In this document: one piece after another, positions 33,336-43,464 of the stretch | Layout: each line of letters opens with the position of its first letter | Position numbering within the stretch: position 1 is the first letter of the stretch | Origin: Proteles cristata cristata | Lineage: Eukaryota; Chordata; Mammalia; Carnivora; Hyaenidae | Direction: 5' to 3' | Length of the DNA: 64,000 nucleotides | Assembly: GCA_017311185.1 (NCBI GenBank) | Contig: JAESUZ010001755.1 | Coordinates: 1-64,000, forward strand | Notes under the pieces: model-generated | Databases searched by the model: none | Told to the model about the DNA's origin: nothing | The model's input: the letters and a program-made list of their open reading frames with translations, nothing else | Position numbers and translations under genes: made by a program

Positions 33336-33981
33336 TATTTTATTTTATTATTTTATTTCATAGTTTATTGTCAAGTTGGTTTCCATATAACACCCAGTGC
33401 TCATCCCAACAAGTGCCCTCCCCCATGCCCATCTTCCCCCTCCCCCCCTCCCCCATCAGCCCTCAGCTTGTTCTCGGCATTCAAGAGTCTCTCATGGTTT
33501 GCCTCCCTCCCTCTCCCCAACTATTTTTCCCCTTCTCCTCCCCCATGGTCCTCTGCTACATTTCTCCTGTTCCACTTATAAATGAAAACATATGGTATCT
33601 GTCTTTCTCTGTCTGACTTATTTCGCTCAGCATAACGTCCTCAAGTTCCATCCACATTGCTACAAATGGCCAGATTTCATTCTTTCTCATTGCTATGTAG
33701 TATTTCATTGTATAGATAAACCACATCTTCTTGGTCTATTTGTCAGTTGATGGACATTTAGGCTCTTTCCATGATTTTGGCTATTGTTGAAAGTGCTGCT
33801 ATGAACATTGGGATACATGTGCCCCTATGCATCAGCACTCCTGTATCCCTGCCTAAATTCCTAGCAGTGCTATTGCTGGGTCATAGGGGAGTTCTATTGT
33901 TAATTTTTTTGAGAAGCCTCCACACTGTTTTCCAGAAGGGCTGCACTAGTTTACATTCCCACCAACAGTGTAGGAGGGTGC
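33336..33981 (-). mobile_element. L1 3' segment (ORF2 C-terminus, 3'UTR) within pol insertion
   Basis: L1 3'UTR starting TAGTTTATTGTCAAGTTGGT at 33361 and ORF2 C-terminal sequence to 33981. The 3'UTR carries a strong G-rich tract on minus (33428-33460). Confidence 0.9.
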
Positions 33982-34018
33982 CAAGAATCCTCTATCCAGC
34001 AAGCCTGCCATTCAGAAC

Positions 34019-34032
34019 AGAAGGTGTCTTTT
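34019..34032. repeat. Target-site duplication, right copy (L1 in pol)
   Basis: AGAAGGTGTCTTTT. The left six bases also belong to the L1 ORF1 piece, giving microhomology at the inversion edge. Confidence 0.85.
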
Positions 34033-34958
34033 AAAACTAGGCAGGTAAACCAGCCAGCAGAGCCTGGGATCGTCCCTGGCTGAGGAGAGTGTACAGGTTT
34101 GAGACCACCGGATGCAAGGAGATACTAACTTTGTTGGTAGCTCATAGGTCTTGAACTGGTTGGTACCCTCCTCCTAGCTTCTTGACTGGCAAGAGTGGGT
34201 TTTCCAGGGTGATTGGCATTCAACCAGAATTCCAGCTTCTTTGAGTCTGGTCAGGTGTTCTTGGATGCCTGTTTTGCCTCTTGTGGGAGTGGATATTTCT
34301 ACTGCCTCTGCGGTTGAGGCCCTGGGATTAGCTCTACAATAATGGGGTCCCAGTTGTGGGCAAGTCTGGGGGGGTTGTCCTTGGCCCATACAGTGAGGAA
34401 GGCAGTCCTGAATTCAGAGGGGCCACTCGGTTGGGCCTGGGTACAGAATAGCCTCCATTTTTCCTCTCTTGGTGTGGTGACTGTCATTATAAGGGGGACT
34501 GATTTTTCTTGCCTTGGATCCCATTGGAGGCTGGTACATCCCATTGGCTCAAACATTATTTGGGCTCCCAACATTAAGAGTATATCACAGCCAAGGAAAC
34601 GGATAGGGCACTCTGGTAGGTAGAGGAATTCATGTTGTATTGTGTGGCCCCCAAGTTCACATTGATGAGCTTGGCAGAAAGGCTGTTGCATTGCCCATTT
34701 CCCTGTGGCCCCGAGGAAGGTAGTGGTCTTGCTGAAGGGGACCATGGGGGAGGCGACCACAGAATGTTCAGACCCTGTGTCGACCATAAAAGTCATAGTT
34801 TGCCCCTCTACTTTCATTTTGATCATGGGCTCATGGGGTCCAAGAAGGAATGAGCCTTGTCCCAATCTGAATCTATTCCTGCTAGCCATATGTGGTCTTT
34901 TCTGCAGGGTTCTTTTATGTATCAGCTGGGTTTCTGGGACTTTCCCCAGTTGGGACAT
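34033..34958 (-). pseudogene. pro-pol: Provirus protease and start of reverse transcriptase
   Basis: The 219-codon minus frame at 34299-34958 contains a retroviral aspartic protease: active site D-T-G at 34773-34781 (residues 60-62), followed by S, then G-A-T-G near residue 85 and L-G-C-D near 132, in the usual order. A single active-site motif means it would act as a dimer. Further on, the frame shifts near 34300-34390 into an RT N-terminal segment (34174-34389; G-I-Q-E-H-L-T-R-L, then G-I-L-V-E-C-Q-S-P-W). More RT with a stop continues to 34033. In gammaretroviruses pro-pol is made by read-through of the gag stop. Here it overlaps the end of gag in another frame. It is non-functional because RT is split and truncated. 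Confidence 0.9.
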
Positions 34959-36417
34959 TTATTTTTCCAGTGTCTTTTCTCCTTGCAGTAGGCGCATTGA
35001 TCCCTTGCTAAGGGCGTCCTGGGCTTCCTTCCTTTTGGTGGTGGGACCTTCTCCACCCTTTCACAATTCTTTTCCTTTAAAGCAGCAGTGGCAAAGAGGC
35101 TGACCTTTTTTCTCATCGTTTTCTTGGATTCCCTCTCAGCAGTGTCCTCCTTGTTCATGTAGACCTTGTTAGCAACCTCGATCAACTGCTTGATGTTCAT
35201 TCTACTGAAACCCTCAAGTTTTTGGAGCTTCCTTCTGATATCGGGGGAAGCTTGGGCCATGAAAGAGGTGTTTACTATATGTTGGTTTTCTTGTGCCTAC
35301 GAGTCAAATGGGATGTAAATGTGGTAAGCCTCGCATAGCTTCTCAAAATAATCTCCGGGGGATTCCCCTTGGTGCTGGGTGATTGAGGATATCTTGGTCA
35401 TATTCATGGACTTCTTAGCCCCTGCTCAGATCACTCGGAGGAGAGTCTCTTGGTACTGGTGAGTGTGGACTTGTCCTTCTTCTGTAGTGAGGACCCACAT
35501 AGGACGTTCTTCAGGTGCAGCAGTTCTAGCCCACCCAGGTGCCAGGATCTACAACCCCGGATGGTGCATATTCCTCAATGTATTGCTGAGCTACTTTCAT
35601 AATTTTCCATCTATCTTTAGTGTTAAAGTGAAGATCTGCTGTTGGCAGTCTTCCCAAGTTTGTCAGTGGGTCTGGAAGGAAGACTCCATTAGATCTACCA
35701 TTGCCTGATTGCCTGCCGTTTTTCAGAATATGATGGTGTGTTAAGTTTCCAGTTGAGGAGATCAGTAGTGGAGAAAGACTGGTAATATATCATTGAGTGG
35801 CCAGTCTGGAGGGTTCCATTTTCATCATGTCTCTCAGGTTTCCCTCATTCTGGCCAGCACACCAGTCTCTTATTACTGGCTTCTAGAGGGCACCTGTGCC
35901 TGGCCAAGGGCTCGACCTAGCCATTGGTCTAGGAGAGAGAGGATCTGTTGAGTCCAGAGGTGGTAGGGAAGCCGAATGTGGCAGAGTATCGGGGGCGGGG
36001 TGTGTGTGTCAGGTGCTGACGGTCTCGGGGGAGCAGGGGCAAATTTGGTTCTTTCTCCAGATCACTGGCAGGAATTTACAGAGGTTGCAACCTCTATACC
36101 CTAGTCTGTCCCTGTTCATTGCAGGTAAATTGCACACAAGGGGGGAGGGTTTGAGCAATCTCTAACCAGGAGTCGATATACAGGAACTGATCAGGGTAAC
36201 CTGGGTCTCTGGTGACAACACGACAGACGCGATGCACCATTGAAACATCTAAGGTTCCCTCCAAGGGCCATCCTACCCCAAAATTGGCCCATTCCAAATC
36301 ACATAGGGTTCTTAATTTGCTGGAGGTCATCTTAATTCCATAGTCTCCTGAAAACCCCTTCTCAAAGTTTTCAGTCATAGTTTCAAGAACTGTAGGTTTG
36401 CTCTGTCCCAACTCCAT
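34922..36417 (-). pseudogene. gag: Provirus gag remnant (matrix, capsid, nucleocapsid)
   Basis: Starts at 36417 (M-E-L-G-Q; the usual myristoylated Gly at position 2 is absent). Matrix: frame 36094-36417 with L-E-W-x-x-F-x-V-G-W-P and D-P-G-Y-P-D-Q, typical of gamma-type MA. Capsid: 36090-35260 with several stops and frameshifts. A major homology region (Q..ESP..YFEKLCEAY) reads at 35324-35374. Nucleocapsid: frame 34922-35260 ends with one CCHC zinc knuckle (C-x2-C-x4-H-x4-C, 34955-34996). One knuckle is normal for this retroviral group. At about 1.5 kb it is near full length, but it is not translatable as one protein. Confidence 0.9.
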
Positions 36418-37232
36418 GTTCCCATGAGGTGGTGTCGCAAAGAGAAAGTGGTAGGGGTGTCCCCTCTAATGAGGAGACCAGTCATATGGCTGTCTGGCCA
36501 TGTCCTGAAGGAACTTTGGTGACACTTAGCCATAGGGGTCTCAGCTTTGTGACTTATGATTGGAAACTAATCCAATGCTGCCACAGACTGTATGCCATTC
36601 ACCATGGAATGCCATACACCAGATTCTGTAGGCTTTTGGGGACCTTAAGGTGCCCATCCATGGAGCCACAGAATCGAACTTGGCAGGCAAGCCAGACTGA
36701 GTCACACATTCACACTCACGTACACACCAGAGGTTATTACATTCCCTCCCACAGAATTTCTATAGATGAGACCACTGAGGTCTCTGGTGAGTGATCAGCT
36801 CTCCCCTTCACCACTATGAGTGGGCCAGACAGATGGAGGCCCCTAACAGAGATACCTCTGAAGTCTCTGGGGGCTGATAAGGTCCCCCTTCCACTCCTAA
36901 GGGTGGGCCAGTGGGGCCCCTGCAGGTTTCCTGTCAGTGAAACCACTGAAGTATCTGCGGAGTGATCAAATTCCCCTTCCACCACTATGGGTGAGCAGGA
37001 CAGGACAGATTTAGAGCCCAGGCCTTTCCAGTTTACGAAGTCAATTCCAGGTCCTCACTTGCCAAGTCTCCTCAAGTCTGGCAGGAAAGGCGGAGCAATC
37101 CAGCCCTAAGCAACTGGGCTGGAGGCTGCCTAAACTTAGGCAGGGCCCGCCTTCACCTTTGTGATTCTTCATTCTGTCAGGACCTCACCATTTTCCCAAA
37201 CTGGTGGCAACAAGGGGCCAGCGTGGTTGGGT
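36418..37232 (-). other. Provirus 5' leader (packaging region) with tandem repeats
   Basis: About 815 bp between the primer binding site and gag, where gamma-type viruses have the splice donor and packaging signal. I cannot identify either with confidence. It contains three imperfect tandem repeats (36765-36990). A minus frame of 82 codons (36737-36985) spans them, with repeated D-H-S..T-S-V-V-S residues. Its function is doubtful. Confidence 0.65.
36765..36990 (-). repeat. Three tandem repeats of about 83-87 bp in ERV leader
   Basis: Units begin near 36765, 36847 and 36934. Each has a (G)A(A/T)ACC(A/T)CTGA(G/A)G(T)-type start, then a TGATCA/TGATAA segment, CCCCTTC-CAC and GTGGGCCA/GTGAGC. 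They differ by about 20-30 percent, so the repeat predates integration or is as old as it. Confidence 0.75.
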
Positions 37233-37250
37233 TTCTCTGTCAGGGAACCA
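37233..37250 (-). other. Primer binding site, tRNA-Glu type
   Basis: On minus it reads TGGTTCCCTGACAGAGAA, starting two bases after the 5' LTR. It matches the complement of the 3' end of mammalian tRNA-Glu (CTC) at 16 of 18 positions as I recall that tRNA. A Glu primer is the naming basis of ERV-E-type elements. Confidence 0.75.
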
Positions 37251-37252
37251 AA

Positions 37253-37543
37253 TGTTACAGAATCTGGTCTGGATCACTCAGTGGAAGAACCAAGCTGCAG
37301 TCAGGGATCTTGGAAGGCAGGAGGTTTATTTTACACCTGTGGGCTCAGAGGAAATCATTCTCCAGAGGTCTGAGCCCAGAGCATTAGCAGAGGGAACAAT
37401 TTATAGCCTGTTACTTCCGCATTCCTCATTAATGCACGTGACAAGCAGGGTGGGGAGATGAACTGGAAGGGGGAGCCTTTGATCAGGGACAGGTGTTTTC
37501 TTATTAGTCCTGTTGGCCATCTTACAACAGATATTCCCTGTCA
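37253..37543 (-). repeat. 5' LTR of class I endogenous retrovirus
   Basis: 291 bp, TG..CA on minus. TATAAATT at 37398-37405 and AATAAA at 37325-37330 on minus. Homologous along its whole length to 30997-31283. Promoter sequence is recognisable, but activity is unknown. Confidence 0.9.
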
Positions 37544-39650
37544 GTAAGAATTCCCCATCAAGATGGGTAAGAGAGTCAGGGATACAGTCTTGACAGAAAC
37601 CCAACCCTGAGCACAGTGATTCACATTTGGGAGGGAACTTACACAACCAAATGTAGCTTCTTCCTTAAAAGTGAGGGGATTTTGCCGCACATTAGGCACC
37701 CCAACTTCTGACACCTAGAAAAATAAAGAGGTAATAGAGAGATAAGCCCCTAATACACCTGGCTTTGAAAATCAAGTGGGCTTATAGCCAGGATACTACA
37801 GGCTGTAGTGAAAGGAGATACTTCTTTTAAAGAAATTACACACAGAAACACTCACCTCAGAGACCAATGCAAAAGCAGAAATTGGAAAAACACCTAGAGT
37901 ACATGTGAAGGACAGTAATTTCTTAAGGTGTTTGCCAGAAGGACAGGATCCTGTTGGTACTCTCTCTGGGTACACAGGCACAGGTGGGTGCCATTTTTGC
38001 ACTCTACCTCTACTTTGATAGCTTCCCCAGTAACATCCAAGCTCTTTGCTCTCCTGTGGCCCTGTAAGAGTCACCAATCATGCCTTGACCCTTAGCTATC
38101 CTGCTGCCATTGTTAAGTCAGTGGGTGTGTACAGTCTGCACAAGGGGCACTCTGTATTCACATAGCTGTTGTATACAGAAAAGTTTGAGTTCCTAGGTCC
38201 TATGGACTGTAACAATTGTAGAGACAGTTCTCAGTAAATTACAACACACTGGGTACTATACAGACAACAGACTGAAACACACAATAGTCTTTTTTGAAAA
38301 AGCTTTTTTGAGAAAGCTGCAGCCTGAGGTGTAGACTTCAGGATTGCCACATGATGAGACTACAGAGGTGCTTTCAAGGAATGTAGACCAGGGGACATCA
38401 TCCTTGCCATCCCCCTCAGCCTCACTACAGCTTGCTATTACCTCCTCAAAAGGGGGTTATATACTTATCTGACCCCAATTTTTGCAAATTTCACACAAGG
38501 ATCACCTGGTCTGAGGACCAGCATGGTTTATAATTGTGACCCTACAGGACTGTATATATATGAATACCTTAAAACCTAACGACTGAGGGCCTGTCTTCCA
38601 ATCGGCCTGAAACTAGGCGATAATAGATTACTCTCTTAAGAATACTAAAATATGTTGGTACACCTTCAAAAGTGGGGAGATATCAAAAAGAAATCAGGCT
38701 TCTTAGACAAACCCAAAACTTTGAGAGACAAGCAAATTCTAGATTTAAGTTAAAAGCTATGTTTTATCCTCTGCACGTAGGAGGCAGAGGCAGGGCAACT
38801 CATTCAAGGCAGGGAGAGGTAGATGTTTTGCAAAACACCTAGAAACAAACCCAAAGTATCAAGCAAAATGAAGAAGCAAATATGTTCCAGATAAAAGAAC
38901 AAGAATAATCAGAAAAAAACACCTTAATGAAACAATGATAAGTAACTTACTTGATAAAAAGTTCAATGTAATGGTCATAAAGATGCTCACCGAAGTTGGG
39001 AAAGAACTGGATAAGCAAAGGGAGAACTCCAACAAAAATATATGGAATATTAAAAAGTACCAAACAGAAGTCACAGTGCTGAAAAGTAGAATACCTCAAT
39101 TAAAAACAATACTCTAGAGGGGCTCAATAGCAAACTAAATGAAGAAGAAAGGATCAGTAACCTGGAATACAAAATCCCCATACACACAAAAAAAATAGTT
39201 AAAACAGTGAAGGTAGCAGAAGGGACCTATGAGAAAACATAAACTGAAATACATTTAATTTTTGGAAATTCCAGAAGGATAAAGAAAGGGACAGAAAAAT
39301 TATTTGAAGAAAGTGGTTGAAGAATTTCCTAACATTCAGAGAAGCAACAGTCCAGACAGCCAGACAGAGGAAGCCCAGGGAGTTATCAAGAAAATAAAAC
39401 TGAAAAGATCCACACCATGACACATTATAAATAAAATGTCAAAACTAAAGGATAAAGAGAGAATCTTAAAATAAGTAGAAATAAAAAAGTTGTTATATAC
39501 AAGGAAAATTCTGTAAGGTTATCAGCTGATTTTTCAGCAGAAATTATGCAGGCCAAAAACTTTGTATATTAAAAGTACTGAAAGGAAAAATTTCCATACA
39601 TCAATATCTATCCAGTAATGTTATCATTTAGAATTGAAGAAGAGATAATA
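37544..39650 (+). mobile_element. L1-K continued: 5'UTR and ORF1
   Basis: Begins with GTAA (target copy) and continues the L1 5'UTR interrupted at 30996. The 5'UTR extends to about 38850. ORF1 follows (about 38870-39640, broken). Its coiled-coil region around 38890-39120 includes a 60-codon frame at 38935-39114. Sequence identity to the young copies is low, so this is an old L1 family. Confidence 0.8.
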
Positions 39651-39870
39651 TGGGGCGCCTGGGTGGCTTAGTCGGTTAAGCGTCCGACTTTCGCTTAGGT
39701 CATGATCTCGCGGTTCGTGGGTTCCAGCCCCGCGTCAGGCTCTGTGCTGACTGCCAGCTCAGAGGCTGGATCCTGTTTCAGAGTCTGTGACTCCCTCTCC
39801 CTCTGACTCTCCCCTGCTCACGCTGTCTCTCTCTCTCTCTCCTAGAAATAAATAAAAAAACATAAAAAAA
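39651..39870 (+). mobile_element. Felid SINE, near consensus
   Basis: Sense SINE starting GGGGCGCCTGGGTGGCTTAG with A box, B box and CT tail. Duplication AGAAGAGATAATA at 39638-39650 and 39871-39883. Confidence 0.95.
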
Positions 39871-40541
39871 AGAAGAGATAATAGATTTTTCCAGACAAGC
39901 AAAAACTAAAGGAGTTCATTAGCAGTAAACTGACCTTTCAATAGATGTTGAAGAGATTTCAACAGAAAACAAAGAACATTAATTAAGCATAAAACAAAGA
40001 ACATTAATTAGTAACAAAACATGAAAATATAAATCTCACAAATAATTGTAAATATAAAGATATTGGACTAAAAACTTATAAAGCTAGTATAAAGGTTTAA
40101 ATAAAAGCAATAAAAAATATCTATCACTACAATAATGAGTTAATGGACAAAATAAAAATGAAAAATTTAATATAAAAAGCAAAAAATGTGAGGGAGTAAA
40201 AATGCATTATTATGTCTTCAAAATTAAGTTGTTATAAACTTAAAATATATTGTTATATACATAGGCAGTTATATGTCATCCTTATGGTAACCATGAAACA
40301 AAAAACAATGTAAATACACAAAAGGTAAAAAGAAATGAATCTAAGGATAACGCTAAATACAAAGGAAATCACAAAGGAGGAGAACAGGAAAAGAAAGGAA
40401 AAGAGAGAACCTATAAAACAACCAGAAAAAAATTAACAAAATGAAAATATGTACATTCCTACCAATAATTACTTTAAGTGTTAAAATGAGTAAATTCTCC
40501 AATCAAAACATATAGGCTGGGTGATGGATTTTAAAAAGACC
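39871..40541 (+). mobile_element. L1-K continued: ORF1 end, spacer, start of ORF2
   Basis: Contains the ORF1 end (TTTTTCCAGACAAGCAAAAACT near 39887, homologous to 46797), a diverged spacer and the ORF2 start near 40470. No useful open frame. Confidence 0.7.
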
Positions 40542-40738
40542 TATCTAGGGGCACCCAGATGGCTGTCAGTTAACCATCCAACTCTTGATTTCAGCTCAGG
40601 TCATGATCTCATAGTTTATGAGACTGAGCCTCATTTCGGTCTCTGTGCTGATAGTGCAGGGCCTGTTTGGGATTCTTTCTCTACCTCTCTCTCTGCACCT
40701 CTCTTGCTCATTCTCTTTAAAAATAAATACATAAACAT
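40542..40738 (+). mobile_element. Felid SINE, diverged
   Basis: Sense SINE whose head is GGGGCACCCAGATGGCTGTC. Duplication TTTTAAAAAGACC at 40529-40541 and 40739-40751. The SINE proper starts about 7 bp after the left copy. Confidence 0.88.
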
Positions 40739-41667
40739 TTTTAAAAAGACCAAAATATATGTTTCCTACAGGAAAATAACTTCAGAACTAAGGAAAAACA
40801 CAAACTGAAAGTGAAGAATAGAAAAAGATAATCCATACAAATTAAAGCCAAAAGAAAGCTGAGGTACCTTTCTTTAAATCAGATAAAATAGGCTTTAAAC
40901 AAAAACTGTAATAAAAGACAAAAGAGGGCATTACTAATAATAAAAAGGTCAATTCAACAAAAGGATATTACATTGGAAAATATTTTTGTATCCAGTATAA
41001 GAGCACCAAAATATATAGATAAGGTATTAACAGACTTAAAGATATTGACAGTAATACAATAATAGGGGACCTAATACCAGATTTACATTAGTTAGTATAT
41101 GCACATCAGTAGACATACCATCCAGAAAAAAATCAATTAAGTGACACATTAGACCAAATTGATTAGATAGATACAGAAATCCCATCCCTAAAGCAGGAGA
41201 TATACATTGGAATCAAACGTGCATGGAATATCTCCAAGACACATCATATGTTAGAATATACAACACACAAGTATCAATAAATCTAAGAAAATTGAAATCA
41301 TATAATCATTTTTTCTGACCACAATGGCAAACTATACATATATATATATGAAAAATTGAAAAAATCACAAATATTTGGATATTAAACAATGTGCTCCTAA
41401 ACAACCAGTGGGCCAGTGAAGAAATTAAAGGAGAATTTTAAAAAATAATAAGAGGCACATGACAATGGAAACGCAATTAACCAAAATCTATAGGATGTAG
41501 CATCCACAGTTCTGAGAGAAGTTTATTAATAGAGGCTGACATCAAGAAACAAAAAAAAATCTCAAATAAGCAATCAAATTTACACTAAAATAACTAGAAA
41601 AAGAATAAATAAATACCAAAGTTACTAGAAGGAAAGAACAAAGATTAGAAAAGAAATAAATGAAATA
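40739..41667 (+). mobile_element. L1-K continued: ORF2 endonuclease and linker
   Basis: Matches, in order, ORF2 endonuclease and the segment before RT (AAAGAAAGCTGAGGTACC near 40851, the TTAGACCAAATTGATTAGAT block near 41149, ACCAGTGGGCCAGTGAAGAA near 41404). Many stops. Confidence 0.78.
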
Positions 41668-43464
41668 TTGTTTCCTTACCTCTCTGTTTTTATCTTAGTT
41701 TTCCTTAACTTCCTCTATGTTCATCTATTGTGTTTTTCAAATTCCACAGATGAGTGAGATCATATGATATCTGTCTTTCTCTGACTGACTTATTTTGCTT
41801 AGCATAATACACTTTAGTTCCATTCACATTGTTGCAAATGGCAAGGTTTCATTCATTTTCACTGCTAAGCAGTATTCTTTTTTATCCATTCATTAGTCAA
41901 TGGACATATAGGCTCTTTCAATAATTTGGCTATTGTTGATAGTACTGCTATAAATATTGGGGTGTATGTGCTCCTTAAAATCAGTATTTTTGTATCCTTT
42001 GGATAAATACCTGTCAGTGCAATTGCTGGGTCATAGGGTAGTTCTATTTTTAATTTTTTTAGGAACTTCCATACTTCTTCCAGAACGGCTGCCCCAGTTT
42101 GCATTCCCACAAACACTGCAAAAGCGTTCCCCTTTCTCCACAACCTCGCCAATATCTGTTTCCTGAGTTGTTCATTTTAGCCTTTCTGACAGGTGTCAGG
42201 TGATATTTCATTGTAGTTTTGGTTTGTATTTCCCCCATTATGAGTGATGTTGATCATCTTTTCATGTGTCTCTTAGTCATCTGAATGTCTTCCTTGGAAA
42301 AGTGTCTATTCATGTGCTCTGCCCATTTCTTCACTGGATTATTTGGGGTTTTTTTTGGAGGGGGGTGTTGAATTTGGTAAATTCCTTATAGATTTTGGAT
42401 ACTAACTCTTTATGTCATTTGCAAATATATTCTCCCATTCTGTCAGATGCTTTTTAGTTTTGTTGAATGTTTCTTTTTCTGTGCAGGAGCTTTTATCTTG
42501 GTGAGGTCCCAATAGTTCATTTTTGCTTCTGTTTCCCTTGCCTCCAGAGACATGTCAAGTAAGAAGTTGCTGTGGCCGTGGTCAAAGAGGTTGCTCCCTG
42601 TTTTATCCTCTAGGATTTTGATGGTTTCGTGTCTCACATTCAGGTCCTTTATCCATTTTGAGTTTAGTTTTATTTATTCTGTAAGAAGGTGGTTCAGTTT
42701 CATTTTTCTGCATGCTGCTGTCCAGTTCTCCCAGCACCATTTGCTAAAGAGACTTTCTTTTTTCCATTGGATACTCTTTTCTGCTTTGTCGAAGATTAGT
42801 TGGTCATGTATTTTTGGGTCCAATTCTAGGTCCTCTATTCTATTGGTCTATGTGTCTGTTTTTGTACCAATACCATACTGTCTTGATTACAGTTTTGTAG
42901 TACAGACTAAAATCCAGGATTGTAATGCCTCCAGCTTTCTTTTTCTTTTTCTTTGGCCATTAGGGGTATTTTCTGGTTCCATACAAATTTTAGGATTATT
43001 TGCTCTAGCTCTGTGAAGAGTGCTGGTGTTATTTTGATAGGTTGCATTTAATGTGTAGAATGCTTTGAGTAGTATTGCCATTTTAGCAATATTTGTTGTT
43101 TTCAATCCATAAGCAAGGAATGTTTTTGCATTTCTTTGTATCTTCTTCAATTTCTTTCATAGGCTTTCTATAGTTTTCAGTGTACAGATTTTTTACCTAT
43201 TTGGTTAAGTTTATTTCTAGGAATCTTATGGTTTTTGGTGCAATTGCAAACAGGAGAGAATGAACTGAGGATTGATGGACAGGAGGTGGGTGGGGTGACG
43301 GGCTAAATGGGTGGTGGGCATTAAGGAGAGCACTTTTGGGGATGAGCACTGGATGTCATATGTAAGAGATGAATCACTGGGCTCTACTCATGAAGCCAAG
43401 ACTACACCATATGTTGACTAGCTTGAATTTAAATTTAAAAACATATAAATTAAAAGAAAATAAG
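41668..43464 (+). mobile_element. L1-L: 5'-inverted (twin-primed) older LINE-1
   Basis: Left 1.58 kb (41668-43250) is antisense L1 from the 3'UTR border back to the RT palm. Right 0.2 kb (43251-43464) is the sense 3' end (GGGGATGAGCACTGGATGTC) plus an A-rich tail. The two parts meet so that the 3' edge of the inverted piece (ACAGAGAGGTAAGGAAAC on minus) is followed, after about 20 lost bases, by the sense piece (GAGAATGAACTGAGG); compare the intact order at 44545-44610. Duplication of TAAATGAAATA at 41657-41667 and 43465-43475. L1-K continues on both sides. Confidence 0.88.
42443..43150 (-). pseudogene. L1-L ORF2 remnant on the inverted segment
   Basis: Minus frames 42443-42637 and 42887-43150, plus 41865-42152, carry ORF2 C-terminal sequence (RHETIKILEDKTGSNLFDHG and [16 protein letters not shown]). 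They decayed together. The plus-strand 154-codon frame over this region is a shadow. Confidence 0.72.

Larger units (their letters stand above)
33101..34018 (-). mobile_element. LINE-1 insertion in pol with 5' inversion and 3' transduction
   Basis: Between the duplications, in minus-strand order: a 37-bp ORF1 piece in the opposite direction (33982-34018), ORF2 C-terminus and 3'UTR (33981-33361), an A-rich stretch (33360-33336), about 225 bp of non-L1 sequence (33335-33110), and a final poly(A) (T run, 33097-33109). An AATAAA signal on minus at 33125-33130 lies about 15 bp before that poly(A). This fits an L1 transcript that read through its own weak end into flanking DNA (3' transduction) and was inserted with a 5' inversion. 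The ORF1 to ORF2 junction also lacks over 3 kb of L1. Confidence 0.82.

Noticed and set aside
36429..36794. 121-codon plus-strand frame in the ERV leader
   Set aside because: It runs antisense to the provirus and has no recognisable domain.
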